From contig CM032123.1 of the NCBI GenBank assembly GCA_018894105.1, positions 23,785,744 through 23,849,743 of the forward strand: DNA of 64,000 bases. The letters are read 5' to 3'. The position numbers and the translations under genes were made by a program. The notes beneath the pieces were generated by a model. The model was not told where the DNA came from. It did not search any database and was given only the letters and a program-made list of their open reading frames with translations. The DNA is from Jacaranda mimosifolia. Taxonomy: Eukaryota; Streptophyta; Magnoliopsida; Lamiales; Bignoniaceae. Below, one piece after another: positions 24,507 to 35,827 of this stretch; the stretch's first letter is position 1, and every line of letters begins with the position of its first letter.

Positions 24507-26486
24507 ACTGGCATCAGAGCCATATTTATTCATGGATTTGGATTTTGCTTGGCTTGGATGATAGGTTCTTATGAAGAGTTGATCAACACCACCATTTACT
24601 TGATTCATATTATGGGTTGGAGTGTATAGATGATCTTGTTTGTGGCTCCTTGATTAATAGATTAAATCATGCTATTATGTGCTTTAAATGTTAAACATGT
24701 GATAATTATGTTTTAATTAATTTTGCCTAATGTTGAATTTTGATTTGGCATTGTTGGGTGTTATATGTTGACATAGCATGTTGTGTATGGCCTTAGTTGT
24801 TTTGGTCATTTTCAGGTCCAACAAGATTGGATATAGTTTGAGATTTTTGAAGAATATGATTCCTACATAAACTTATTTTTCAAGCATCTTTGGGCACTTG
24901 ATATTTCAGTTTTAAAAGGTGTTTTAATCTGAAATTTTTAGCCATGTTATGTGTTTTAATGTTTAGAAGTTGTTCTAAAATTCTTGGTGTACAAAAGTTG
25001 AGCCAAAAAGTATTGACTCACTCATGACCCCAAAATAGGGGAAGCTGCCGGTGCATGGTAGCACACAGCACAGCAGTGGCCGAGAGCTACTACCCAACAG
25101 TGTGCAAGCTGCGGCCAGCAACACCCATTTGGGTTTTGGATGGTTTTTGACCTTTTCTTTTGGTTCGTTTTGTGACCTAACTTATTTTGAAACACACATA
25201 ATGGATGCACAAATGTTGTGCAAGTTCTCAAAATTATGTTGGACACTTTTTGGTTGCTTTCAAAACTTGTTAAAGTTGATTTCCAATTGTGGCAAAAATA
25301 AGATGCATAAATGTTATGCTTCCTTTTTCTGGACCAGTTATTTGTTAATTTGGTTAGCATTTAATTGATGGAATTGAATGTAAATTCTTGATTTATTTAT
25401 TGTTCATTTAAGTGTTGAATGGATGATGAATGAATGGGGATGATCATAAGCCTTTAATATTGATTTTATTTGTTTCAAGTTGTTGAAAAAGGGTTGTATT
25501 AAATTGGGGCTTGCATGCCTCTTTTATTTCTATCTTGCAAATGTTATGAGAGTAGAATCACTAGAAGTGAGGATTTCTTTCTCATGTAAATGTTACAAGG
25601 AGCAAAGAAGACCATTGGAGGCATGAAGACCCATGAATGTATGAGGTACACTCATGCAATAGCTATATTTAATCAACCTACTTAAAATCAACTAAGTGGT
25701 GCACTTATGGCTCTATGCACACCACTTGGTTAGGCTCATGGTCATTCCACCCTTAGAGCATGCTAGGCGCATTTATTTATTTATGCTTTTTATATCCTAT
25801 TGATGAATGACATGCATGATTAGGATATAGAGAACCTTAATAAGAAGATAAAATGATGAGATCTTTGCAAGTAAAAACCTTCCACTTAGAATGTCTATGT
25901 GCTTTCAAATATCAAGTCAAAATGGATACAAGCTAAAAGAGTTTAATTAATCCATGCCTTCTACCAATAGTATGTGGCATGACGATACTACCATTATTTA
26001 CGTGGTTCACACTTATAGTGGAAAGTTCGGACTATATACTTAGCATGAGATATATTTTGATTTGAGAATGCCCATGCGTTGGGCACACAAGTCGTGGGAT
26101 GTCATGGGTCTATCTTGAATTGAATATTGATTGGTAGGTATGACTTTAGACCTAGTAATGTGGATGTCTCACGAGTCATCGGTCTACATGAAAAGTGAGG
26201 TAAAATACATTAATGGTTGTATGAGATACAATTAGTGAAAGTATCTTACCTTTGGATTGTTTGTGGATGTCTCACAAGTCTTGGGTTCACTTGCAAGTCC
26301 TTAGGATCTTGATTTTCACTAGGAAATAAGATTTCCTGAATTCTTCTAGGGGATGAAGGATTTGATAAAATAGTGAGAGAAAAATATGCTTGAAATACCA
26401 TGAACATGTTTTTAATAACAATATTCAATCACATGCTTATACTTTTTTTTAGCCTCTTATAGGTTTTTGAAATCTTCAAAATCAAA
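24507..26486 (+). other. Copy C leader with primer site
   Basis: The primer site TGGCATCAGAGCC (24509-24521) is one base from the standard form. GC-rich island hairpins: GCTGCC (25044-25049) with GGTAGC (25057-25062), one G-U pair, and TGGCC (25077-25081) with GGCCA (25113-25117). A 105-codon sense frame (25051-25368) overlaps the island and resembles the 106-codon frame of copy E (34279-34599). Leader motif copies lie at 26078, 26163 and 26266; the first copy is damaged. Confidence 0.82.
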
Positions 26487-27330
26487 ATGGCTAAAAATCT
26501 ACTTGCAAGCATTTTGGAAACCAATAAGCTAACCGGGGTAAACTTCCACGATTGCTTAAAAAAACTTTAAGATTATTCTTGACTCAGATAAGAGGACTTA
26601 TGTGCTAGATCAAAGTCATACAGACACATTGGGTGATGACACCTCCGATGAAGACCATGAAAGGTTCACAAAATTTGTAGATGATGATCTACAAGTTAGA
26701 TGCCTCGTGTTGGCTTCCATGACTAATGAGCTTCAAAAGACTCATGAGCATATGACACATGCTAGAGAGGTCTACTTGTACCTACAAAAGTTGTACAATG
26801 CAAAAAGTAGACACAAAATGGTCGCTTTGTCCAGGGAGCTCTTCTAGTCAAGGATGAATGAGGGGACAAGTGTCCATTATCATAGGGTCAAAATGATTGG
26901 ACTCATCGTGAAGCTTGGACAACTTGGCATGATCATGGACAATGATCTCTATTTGGATATGATCCTCTAATCATTGCCCCCCACTGTTCGACCAATTTTT
27001 TATGAACTTTAATATATCCAAGCAAGAAGTTACGATTAACGAATTGGTGAACATGCTTGTGACTATTGAGGTGACTATGAAAAAAGGAGAATCCCCTTAT
27101 GCTAGCTTCTTCCTCCAAGTCGAAAGGCCCTAGGGGCCGAAGAAAGGGAAGTAAGAGAAAGAAGAGTTTTTCCTCGAAAGGGAAGCAACTCGTGAAATGT
27201 TTCGGGGGTTAAGAAAAAGGTTAAAACCGATGCAAGTTGTTTCCACCATGGTGAAAAAAGACACTGGAAGAGAAACTGCAAAGCTAACCTTGCCACTCTT
27301 GAGAAGTGTATATACTTTATTGAAGTGCAT
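26487..27330 (+). pseudogene. gag: Copy C: gag remnant
   Basis: ATG at 26487 gives MAKNLLASILETNKLTG, then frame loss. An open run of 81 codons (26602-26847) covers the helical core (FVDDDLQVRCLVLASMTNE). Further pieces cover the MIGLI.KLGQL and NDLYLDMIL blocks. The zinc knuckle at 27238-27279 reads CFHHGEKRHWKRNC, with His at the second cysteine. Confidence 0.87.
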
Positions 27331-27684
27331 TTAGCAACCAATTCTTCCTCATGAGTATTTGATATTGCATGTGGTTCTCATCTTTGTAATTCGTTATAGG
27401 GGATGGAAAGAATAAAGAGTCTGTGTGAAGGAGATATGATCCTCCACCTAGGAAATAGAGCAAGCGTTGCGGCCATCGTCTAAGGCATTAACAAGTTAGA
27501 CTTGGGGCATTCTAGTATTGTACTTAATCCAATTTATTATGTACTAAATCTTGTTACGAACATTATATCAATTTTCATTCTTGATTATAAAGGATGTGAT
27601 TTTTCTATATCGAATGGGACATTGAAAGCATTGAAAAATGGTTCTTTAATTGATCAAGGTACACTGATTAACGGATTATATGTA
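27331..27684 (+). pseudogene. pol: Copy C: aspartic protease remnant
   Basis: Active site VFDIACGSHLCN at about 27357, after a stop replacing the tryptophan before it (as in copy E). The carboxy-terminal half is open at 27502-27726 (NIISIFILDYKG, SNGTLKALKNGSLI). A small deletion near 27685 fuses it out of frame to the integrase zinc region. Confidence 0.82.
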
Positions 27685-28370
27685 CTTGGCATGCCAGACT
27701 TGGTCATATCTCTTAGAATAGGATGAACAAGATGGAAGTACTCAAAGCACTAAAAATTTGTGGCATTGATGACATTCCTACTTGTGAATCTTGTTTAAAG
27801 GGAAAAATGACCAAGGCTCCTTTTGTAGGACAATTGGAGTGCTCCACAAGTCATTTGGATTTAATCCATACAGATGTTTGTGGCCCACTAAGAGTTAGTG
27901 TGAGAAATGGATGTTCATACTTCAGCACCTTCACCGATGATTATAGTTGGTTCGAACATGTGTATCTTATGAAGTATAAGTCCGAAACCTTTGAAAAGTT
28001 CAAAGAGTGTAGGAATAAAGTAGAAAAGCAATTGGGACTTAGTATTAGAGCTCTTCGATTGGATCAAGGGGGAGAATACTTAAGTACTAAATTCTTAGAT
28101 TATCTAAAAGAGAATGGGATTCTCTCACAATGGACTTCGCTCGGCATACCCCAACACTATGGAATAGCCAACAGCAGAAATTGTACCTTGTTGGACATGG
28201 TACGTTCCACGATGAGATTTTTCGATGTGCCCATATCCTTTTAGGGATACACTTTAGAAACGACGGCAAAGTTACTAAATGTAGTACCTTCAAAGTCGGT
28301 GCCAAAGATATCGCATGAGATGTGGTATGACAAAGCACCCTCTTACAAGTACCTTAGGGTCTAGGGGTCT
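27685..28370 (+). pseudogene. pol: Copy C: integrase, largely open
   Basis: Zinc-binding HARLGH and CESCLKGKM parts are followed by an open run 27723-28244 (173 codons) through the DDE core: aspartates in HTDVCGPL and LRLDQGGEYL. The glutamate position is altered (GIANSRNCT against GVVERRNRT in E), so catalysis would fail. A stop at 28242-28244 precedes GYTLETT and the carboxy-terminal part. Confidence 0.88.
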
Positions 28371-29790
28371 CTTGTTAATGTGAGACAGATAGTGGGAGAA
28401 AAGTTGGATAGTAGTTGTACCTTGTGCAACTTTGTAGGGAACCGAAGAGAGTTGATGGGTTATTATTTTTATGATCCTTTGGAACAAAGGGTGTTTGTTT
28501 CAAGGAATTTGGAAAAGGAATTTCTATTAGATATAAATGGCATTGTAGTTGAACTTGATGAAGTTCAAGATAATCATCAAATCCCACAGGTGGTGGAAAC
28601 AAGCGAGCAAAAAGAGCCTCACACACAACCTTTGAGAAGGTCAGGCCGAATCAAGAAGCAACCCGAAAGGTTCAGATTTTTTCATGAGACGGGCTCGGAT
28701 ATTAATTTGAAAGCCTATGAGAAAGCTATGTTAGACATAGACTCGGGACATTGGCTTAACGCCATGAGATCCAAAATCGGCTCTATATACTCTAATAAAG
28801 TAAAGACTTTGGTAGATCTACCGGAGGAAAAAGTTCCCAATGATTGCAAGTGGATCTATAAGCGAAATCTATGAGTTAATAGAAAGGTAGTGACCTTTAA
28901 GGCGCGACTAGTAGCAAAGGGTTACACTAAAAAACTCCATATCGATTTTGAGGAAACCATTTCACCGGTCGCTATGCCTAAGTCCATTTGAATTCTACAT
29001 GCCATGGCTGCTGCGTATTATGACTATGAGATATGACAAATAGATATGAAAACCGCTTTCCTCAATGGAGACATTGAAGAAGAAATCTATATGGAGCAAC
29101 CTTAGGGTTTAACATTCAAAATGAGTGAGCAAAAGGTTGGCAAACTCTAGAGATCCATTTATGGACTCAAACAGACATCCTGAAGTTGGAACACATGTTT
29201 TGACAGGACCATCAAATTGTTTGGCTTTGTCAAAAATGTGTATGAAACTTTTGTGTATATAAATGCTAGTGGGAGTAGTATACAGTTTATTGTGCTTTAT
29301 GTCGATGACATCCTTCTCATTAGGAATGAGGTAGGAATGTTAAAGTGTACTAAAGCATGGTTATATACACAATTCTCCATGAAGGACTTGGGAAAAGCAT
29401 CATACGTATTAGAAATATGTATCTATAGAGATAAATTGAGAAGGATGTTGGTGCTTTCCCAAACCCCGTACATTGACAAAATACTAAAGAGGTTTCGTAT
29501 GAAAGAATCCAATAGAGGATTTCTTCCCATGGGACATGGCATCCACTTCTCCAAGTCTATAGCCCCCAAGATTGAAGATGAGAGACAGAAAATGTCCCAT
29601 ATACCTTATGCCTCTGCCATTGGAAGCATAATGTATGCAATTCAATTTACAAGATCAGATGTGGCACACTCGCTAAGTATTACGAGTATGTTCCAATCCA
29701 ATCCTAGTGAGAGTCACCAGATAGCCATTAAAGCAATCTTTAAGTACTTGAGAAGGACTAATGATATGTTTTTGGTATACATCAATGGAG
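28371..29790 (+). pseudogene. pol: Copy C: linker and reverse transcriptase
   Basis: Open from 28380 to 28874 through the linker (RRSGRIKKQPERF) into the RT start (DCKWIYKR). Several stops follow across fingers and palm (AFLNGDIEEEIYMEQ readable). Reopened at 29217-29912, a 231-codon run containing LYVDDILLI, SQTPYIDKILKRF, SAIGSIMYA and the RT to RNase H transition. It is among the longest RT-RNase H open runs in the window. Confidence 0.9.
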
Positions 29791-30280
29791 GATTGAAACT
29801 CGAGGGGTTTTTGGATTCTAGTTTCCAATCCGATGTAATTGACCTTAAATCCACTTCTGGATTCATATTTTGCCTCTATGGCAATGCGGTAAGTTGGAAG
29901 AGTTCCAAATAAGACACCACATCTGATTCTATCTAAGAGGCAGAATATATTGGAGCTTCGAAAGCTGCAAAGAAAAGTATTTGGACAAAAAAGTTCATTC
30001 AAGAGTTGAATGTAGTGTCAAGCATTGCCGAGCCAGTAGTTGTTTTCTATGACAACAATGGGCAGTAGCACAAGCTAAATAGCTAAGATCTTAATAGCAA
30101 TCTAAGCATATTTTGAGGCGATATCACTTGATTTGGGAGATCATTTATAGAGGCGACGCTCAAGTGGAAAGAGTTACCTCGGAAGAGAATATAGCAGATC
30201 TACTAACTAAACCCCTATCGTAAAAGGTCTTTGAATGACATCTTGAGAAGGTAGGTCTCCATGCCTCAGGGTATTAGCTT
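29791..30280 (+). pseudogene. pol: Copy C: RNase H remnant
   Basis: KLEGFLDSSFQSD, STSGFIFCLYGNAVSWKSSK in frame to 29912, then a stop. Later EAEYIGASKAAKK, VVFYDNNG and the carboxy-terminal ENIADLLTKPLS-like end are present in broken frames. A purine-rich GGGCAAGTCGAAGAT at 30283-30297 forms the polypurine tract before the 3' LTR. Confidence 0.85.
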
Positions 30281-30297
30281 TAGGGCAAGTCGAAGAT

Positions 30298-32543
30298 TGT
30301 TGGAATAGTACCCCCAAGCCAATTAAATTGGCCTTGTAAACTATTCCTTTGTAAGGCAATCTTGATTGAATGATATTTATTATATGGCCATCTTATCTTA
30401 TGCTTATTATCCGCTTCACTGACATTTGAATGAAACCTTTAGATCACATTAGACTATGGGACTTGATCATGCATTGGATGGTGATCATGGAATAAGTGTT
30501 ACACGATCGTGATCTTAAATCTTCCAAGTCATAGGATCTTATGAGACAAGGCATCAAAGATCCGAATAGACTTGTACTAACGATGCTTAAATCCAAGGGT
30601 TGGATGTTGCTCCGTTCCATGAGCAATCCCATATGAGATATGCAAGCATGTTAGTGTGTGCTTGTTAGAGAACAAGGTACTGAAGACCCGCCCATAGAAT
30701 CCACTAGATAGCCGAAGTGGAAAGTCGGTAGTGGCAAGTTCTCCAGGTTATGCTAGTGTATATTATTAGTCCTTTGACCTGAGGAACCATTGTAACCTTA
30801 TGTTTGGTCCTTATACTTTGAATTTTCCTTGGTCACTTAGCAGGCCACTCAAGCTAATATTGGGCATGAGCTACTAGACATGGAGGTTTGTGAGATCCAA
30901 GAAGAAATTCGACTCCTCGCTTTTGTAAAGGGTGAATGCATCTCCTATGCGTTCTATAATGATCGATTTCAGGAAATCATTGCACAAGGTGATGCGACAA
31001 TTTGGAAAGGTGTTTCAAAGATGACTCACTTAGGGAATCGAACATTGAGAATAGAAGCATAGTATTGTGGCTATTAGGGAGTTGACTAATATCTTGCCCT
31101 AAGCCTCTTTCGAGAGATAGGAGACGAAAGGACCGTATTTGCATGGTATGCGTAATGCTGGAATGGTTCTTTAAAAGTATTCATTTCGGCCAACTAATTG
31201 GGGTCTATGGGCTTGAGGATGGACATCGACCATGGAGATTGGGTACTCTTCAATTAATGTAATTAATTGAATTGAGCTGCTTAGTTTAAAAGAGTTCAAA
31301 CTAATGTGAACATTTGGTATTCTGTAAGTCACAAGGAGTTGTAAGCCCATGTCCAATGAATGGTAGAACCTAATGGGTCACACACAAAAGCCAATAGCTT
31401 TACCTATTAAGAGAAGGAGAATTTTCTAAGAGTTAGAGGTTAGAAAATTCATGACCGATTTGAAGGAGATAAAAATTGTAGTCATTTTGACTTGATCAAT
31501 TTCAGTGTTAAATTGGTCAATCTAATTTAAGAGTTAAATTAAGATCATTTAATTAAGAGTTAATTAATTGATGTCACATGGCTATCAATTGATCAAATTA
31601 ATTTAAAAGTTATATTAATTTTGACTAGCTTAAAGAGTTAAGCACTTTGACTTAAGAGTTAAGTCAAAGGATTATTAATTAAATTAAAGTGTTTAATTTA
31701 ATTAAATTGGAGAGTTGATTTTGAAGAATATTATTAAATGAAGGGTTCATTTAATATGGAACTAGAATTCATTTGGAAGACATTTCGTTAGATGAAATGT
31801 AAATTCAAAATGACATTCAAATTCACATTAACACTAATTGTTAGTGGCCACCTTAGCATGGACACTTGGCACCCTCTCCTTGAGGATAGTGTGTGACCAC
31901 ACACCATCCCACTCCTATATATAGATATAGGAGGAAAGAGAGCTGCTAGATGGTGAAGAATTGCTAGGTGTCAAATAATCTCCCCACAAACTTGGATAAT
32001 AGGCATCTAATTGTTAGCATCTCATTATTCTCTCCAACCTCCTTGTTTTTCTCCTCCATTTTCAAGCCTTCTCTTCTCCTTTTTGTATGCAAATATCTCC
32101 AGCCATATTGTAGAGATTAGGTGCTAGCTATGATGTGTGGACTATGTCATTAGAGGCTAATCGTTTGGTTGTTATTGCTCTTGTTTAAGGCAGTTTGAGG
32201 TGGCCAATTGGGCTGAGTTTGGGGAGGCCTTTTGGTGTTCTGTTTTAGTTGATTTTTGGAGTGTTGTATCATCAAGGTGTGATGACATTCCAATAAAGTT
32301 TTCAACCCAAAAGGATAAATCTAACTAAGGGAAAACCGGTGGTGATTCTGCTGAGCCAATGAGAAGCTTCTTCAACGGTTGAAGAGAGGTTTTCTTGCTC
32401 CTTGAATTTTCTGGTATAACCAAGGTATTTTCCCTTCTGTAAATCTGATACCTATGCATGTCTTGATCCTTGGGGATGTGTGTGGGCTAGTTACATTCAT
32501 GTTTTTTCAAAATATTTGGATCCTAGTTCCATACCTACCTTCA
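30298..32543 (+). repeat. Copy C 3' LTR
   Basis: TGTTGGAATAGTACC to ACCTTCA, 2246 bp, followed by target repeat CCGTA. TATA palindrome at about 31912-31933. AT-rich TTAAGAGTTAA zone at 31490-31700. Small frame at 30880-31062. Confidence 0.93.
30880..31062 (+). other. Small protein-like frame inside copy C 3' LTR (60 codons)
   Basis: Open frame starting MEVCEIQEEIRLLAF and including CISYAFYNDRFQEI. Homologous to the frames at 670-861 (minus) and 40310-40480. A one-base loss near 31020 changes its last codons from the end shared by the other LTRs. No function recognised. Confidence 0.45.
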
Positions 32544-32548
32544 CCGTA

Positions 32549-33425
32549 TTTGTACGGCAAATGTAAGCGGTAATGGTTCACCTCCAAATAATCCATTCAT
32601 CCAATTTGTTGGGCTCCATAGGCTTGTGGTAGGCATTGACTATGGAGAGTGGGTACTTTTCAATTAATAGAGATTAATTGATAAAGTTTTTAGTTTAAAA
32701 GAGTTTAAACTAATTTGAATATTTTATTTTTCAAAATATCACAAAGAGTTGTGGGCCCATGTCTAGTGAATTGGTGAACCTAATAGGTCACACACAAAAG
32801 CCTAGGAAACTCTTATTTGATAGAAGGAATTTTTTAAGGAGTTAGAAAATTTCAAGTAGGCGATTTTTGCCTTTATGGAGAAAGAACACGTTGGCTAATT
32901 ATTAATTGTTCACTTGGGCTTAATTAATTTAAATATTAAATTAATCAAAATAATTTAAAGGGTTAAATTATGCCAGTTAAATTAAGGTGTTGATTTAATT
33001 GGTACCATATGATAATTAATTAATTAAAGTTAACTTAAGGAGTTAGGTTGATTTAATTAACTTAAAGAGTTCAGTTAAATTAATTAAATTAAAGAGTTAA
33101 TTTAATTAGTTAGGGAATCTTAGTTTTAGAGGGAAGTTAAATGGAAGAGTCCATTTGAATTAAATGAGTTGGCATTTTTAATTTATAAAACTATTAATTC
33201 AATTCAAGTTAGAAGAATCTAGCAAGTTGGCACATGTGTGGATGGTGTGATGGAAGCCTCCAAAGACTACCATCCCATCCTATGAATACGTAGTATAGCT
33301 AGCCATAGGGAGTGCTTGATCCACGCTTCCATTTTCCCTCCAAAATGTAGCACAACTCATGTGTTGAGTAACTACCTCTCTATATTATCTCCCATCTCTC
33401 TCTCTCATCACCAAAACCACCACCT
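32549..33425 (+). repeat. LTR D, right part
   Basis: Resumes directly after the copy C target repeat (TTTGTACGGC, equivalent to TTTGCATGG in other LTRs) and runs through the AT-rich zone to a CT-rich stretch with (TC)n at 33395-33406. It is then cut by copy E at 33426. The remaining end of D is not seen in the window. Confidence 0.82.
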
Positions 33426-33837
33426 TGTTGGAATAGTGCCCCGTAAGTCAATTAGATTGGCCCTGTAAACTATTTTCTTCTAAGATAATCTTGATTAAAT
33501 GATATTCTTTATATGGCCATCTTCACCTTATACACATTATTACTTCACTGGTATTTGGTTGAAGCCCTCAAATGACACTAGACTGTGGGACTTGGTCACT
33601 CACTAGGTGGTGATCATGGAATAAGTCTTATATGGTCGTGATCTTAAAATCTTCCAAGACATAGGATCATGTGAGATAGAGCATCTAAGATTTGGATAGA
33701 CTTGCACTATCACCTAGGTATTTTTTTCCTTTATAAATCTGAATTCCATGTATGTCTTGATCTTGGAGGTGTTGTGTGGGCTAGTTTATTCAGTTTTATG
33801 TTAAAATATTTGGATCCCAGTGCCACACATACCTTCA
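33426..33837 (+). repeat. Copy E 5' LTR with large internal deletion
   Basis: The first about 284 bp (TGTTGGAATAGTGCC to CTTGCACTA) join, near 33710, to the last about 127 bp (ATCACCTAGG to ACCTTCA). About 1.8 kb, including the small frame, AT-rich zone and TATA box, is gone. The promoter of this copy is therefore absent. Short shared bases (ATCA) at the join suggest microhomology deletion. Confidence 0.9.
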
Positions 33838-35827
33838 AGTGGTATCGGAGCCATATTCATGCATGGATTTAGATTTTGCTTGGCTTGGATAGTTGGTTCT
33901 TGTGAAGAACTGATTGAAATTACCATGTACTTGATCCATATGATGGGTTGGAGTGTATGGATGATCTTGCTTGTGGCTCCTTGTTTAATGGATTGAATCA
34001 TGCTATTATGTGCTTTAATTGTTAATTTATATGATAGGTATGTTTTAATTCATTTTTGCTAATGTTAAAATTTTGTTTTGGCATTGGTAGATGTTATATT
34101 ATGATATAGCATGTGATGGATGGCCTTAAGTTGTTTTGGTCATTTTTAGGTCCAATTGAATTGGATATAATTGGAGATTTTTTGAAGAATATGATTCTTG
34201 CTTAAACTTGTTTTTCAAGCTTCTTTGGGCACTTGATATTTCAGTTTTAAAAGGTGTTTTAATCTGAAATTTCATCCTATGTTGTATGTTTTGATGTTTA
34301 GAAGTTTTTCTAAGAATCTTGGTGCACAAAAGTTGAGCCAAAAATGGCTTGACTCGGCCATGAACCCCGAAATGGAGGTGCTGCCGGCCCATGGCAGCCC
34401 ACAGCAAGGCAGTGGCCGAGAGCTACTGCCCAGAAGTGCGCAAGCCTCGGCCAGCAGCCCCCAGTTGGGTTTGGGACGGGTTTTGAGCTTTTTCTTTGGT
34501 TCATTTTGTGACCAAACTTGTTTTGAAACACTCACATTGGTTGCACAAATGTTGTGCAAGGCCTCAAGATTGTGTTGGACACTTTTTGGTTGCTTTTAAA
34601 ACTTGTTAAAGTTGATCTCCAATTGTGGCAAAAATATGATGCATAAGCGTTAAACATGTTTTTGCGTGACCAATTATTTGTTAATTTGATTAGCACTTAA
34701 TTGTTGGAATTGAATGTCAATTCTTGGTTTATTTATTATTCATTTAAATGTTGAATGAATGATAAATGAATGGGAGTGATCATGAGCCTCTAATATTGAT
34801 TTTATTTATTTCCAGTTGTTGAAATAGGTTGTATTGAATGGGGTTTGCATGCCTTTTGTTCTATCTTGTAAAAGTTATGAGAGTAGAATCATTAGAAGTG
34901 AGGTTTTCTTTCTCTTGTAAAATTGTAAGGAGTAAGGAACACCCAAGGAGGCTTGAGGACCCATGAATGTATGGGATACACTCATGTAATAGCTTAGTTT
35001 AATCCACCCACTTAAAATCAACCAAGTGATGCACCTATGGCTCTAAGTGCGTCACTTGGTTAGGCTCATGGTCATCCCACCCTAGAAGTATGCTAGGTGC
35101 ATTTACTTATTTACGCTTTCCATATCCTATTGATGTATGAGATGCATGACTAGGATATAGAGAACTTAAATAAGAAGATAAAAATGATGAGATATTTGCA
35201 AGCAAAAATCCTCCACTTAGAATGTTCAAGTATTTTCAAATATTAAGTCAAAATGGATATAAATTAAAAGAGTTTTAATTAATCTAAGCCTTCCACCAAT
35301 AGTGTATGCCATGGGATGCTATCGATTTTGTGTGATGGCACTCGGTCACGGGGGTCACACTTAGGAGGAAAGCTATGAGCATACACTTAGCATGAGATGT
35401 ATCTTTGATACAAGAACCCTCACGCGTTGGCACTCGATCACGGGGGACGACGTAAGGCCGTCTTGAGATGAAGAATGATCGGTGGGTTTGACTTAACACT
35501 TAGTAGTGTAGATGGCACACGATCACATGGGTCTATATGAAAAGTGAGGCAAAATATATCAAGAATTGCATGAGATGCAATTAGCAAAAGTTGCTTACCT
35601 TTTGATTGCTCGTGGATGGCACTCGGTCATGGGGGTCCATTGGCTAGGATCTTGATTCTCACTAGGAAATGTGATTTCCTGAATTCTTCTTAGAGGTGAA
35701 GGATTTGATAAAATAGTGGGAGAAAAACATGCTTGAAAGACCATGAACATGTTTTATATATCAAATTCAATCACATGCTTATACTCTTTTTTCGCCTCTT
35801 GTAGATTTTTGAAATCTTCAAAACAAT
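33838..35827 (+). other. Copy E leader (about 2.0 kb)
   Basis: It holds the clearest GC-rich island: hairpin GCTGCC/GGCAGC (34380-34398), then TGGCCGAG (34413-34420) pairing CTCGGCCA (34446-34453). A 106-codon sense frame (34279-34599) and antisense frames cover the island. Four copies of GATGGCACTCGGTCACGGGG-like text start at 35334, 35426, 35511 and 35615. The rest is AT-rich with no real gene. Confidence 0.83.
33840..33852 (+). promoter_or_regulatory. Primer binding site, copy E
   Basis: TGGTATCGGAGCC, two bases after the LTR end; one mismatch to the initiator-methionine tRNA complement TGGTATCAGAGCC. Confidence 0.9.

Larger units (their letters stand above)
22298..32543 (+). mobile_element. 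Copy C: complete-length Ty1/copia retrotransposon nested in LTR D
   Basis: 10,246 bp with both LTRs (2209 and 2246 bp), primer site, leader, gag-pol and polypurine tract in order. It is flanked by a perfect 5-bp duplication CCGTA (22293-22297 and 32544-32548), and the LTR D text is continuous when C is removed. This is the cleanest structural example of the family here. The two LTRs differ at many positions, and the coding region has many stops, so the insertion is not recent and is inactive. Confidence 0.95.

Noticed and set aside
33395..33406. (TC)n run as an LTR boundary or attachment site
   Set aside because: Short microsatellite inside LTR D; no structural role is supported.
34380..34453. 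GC-rich leader island as a tRNA or other classical RNA gene
   Set aside because: The two hairpins do not form a cloverleaf, and there are no A and B box matches that I can see.
35334..35638. Leader motif array as a CRISPR array
   Set aside because: Repeats are short, diverged and unevenly spaced, no cas genes exist, and the context is a plant retroelement.
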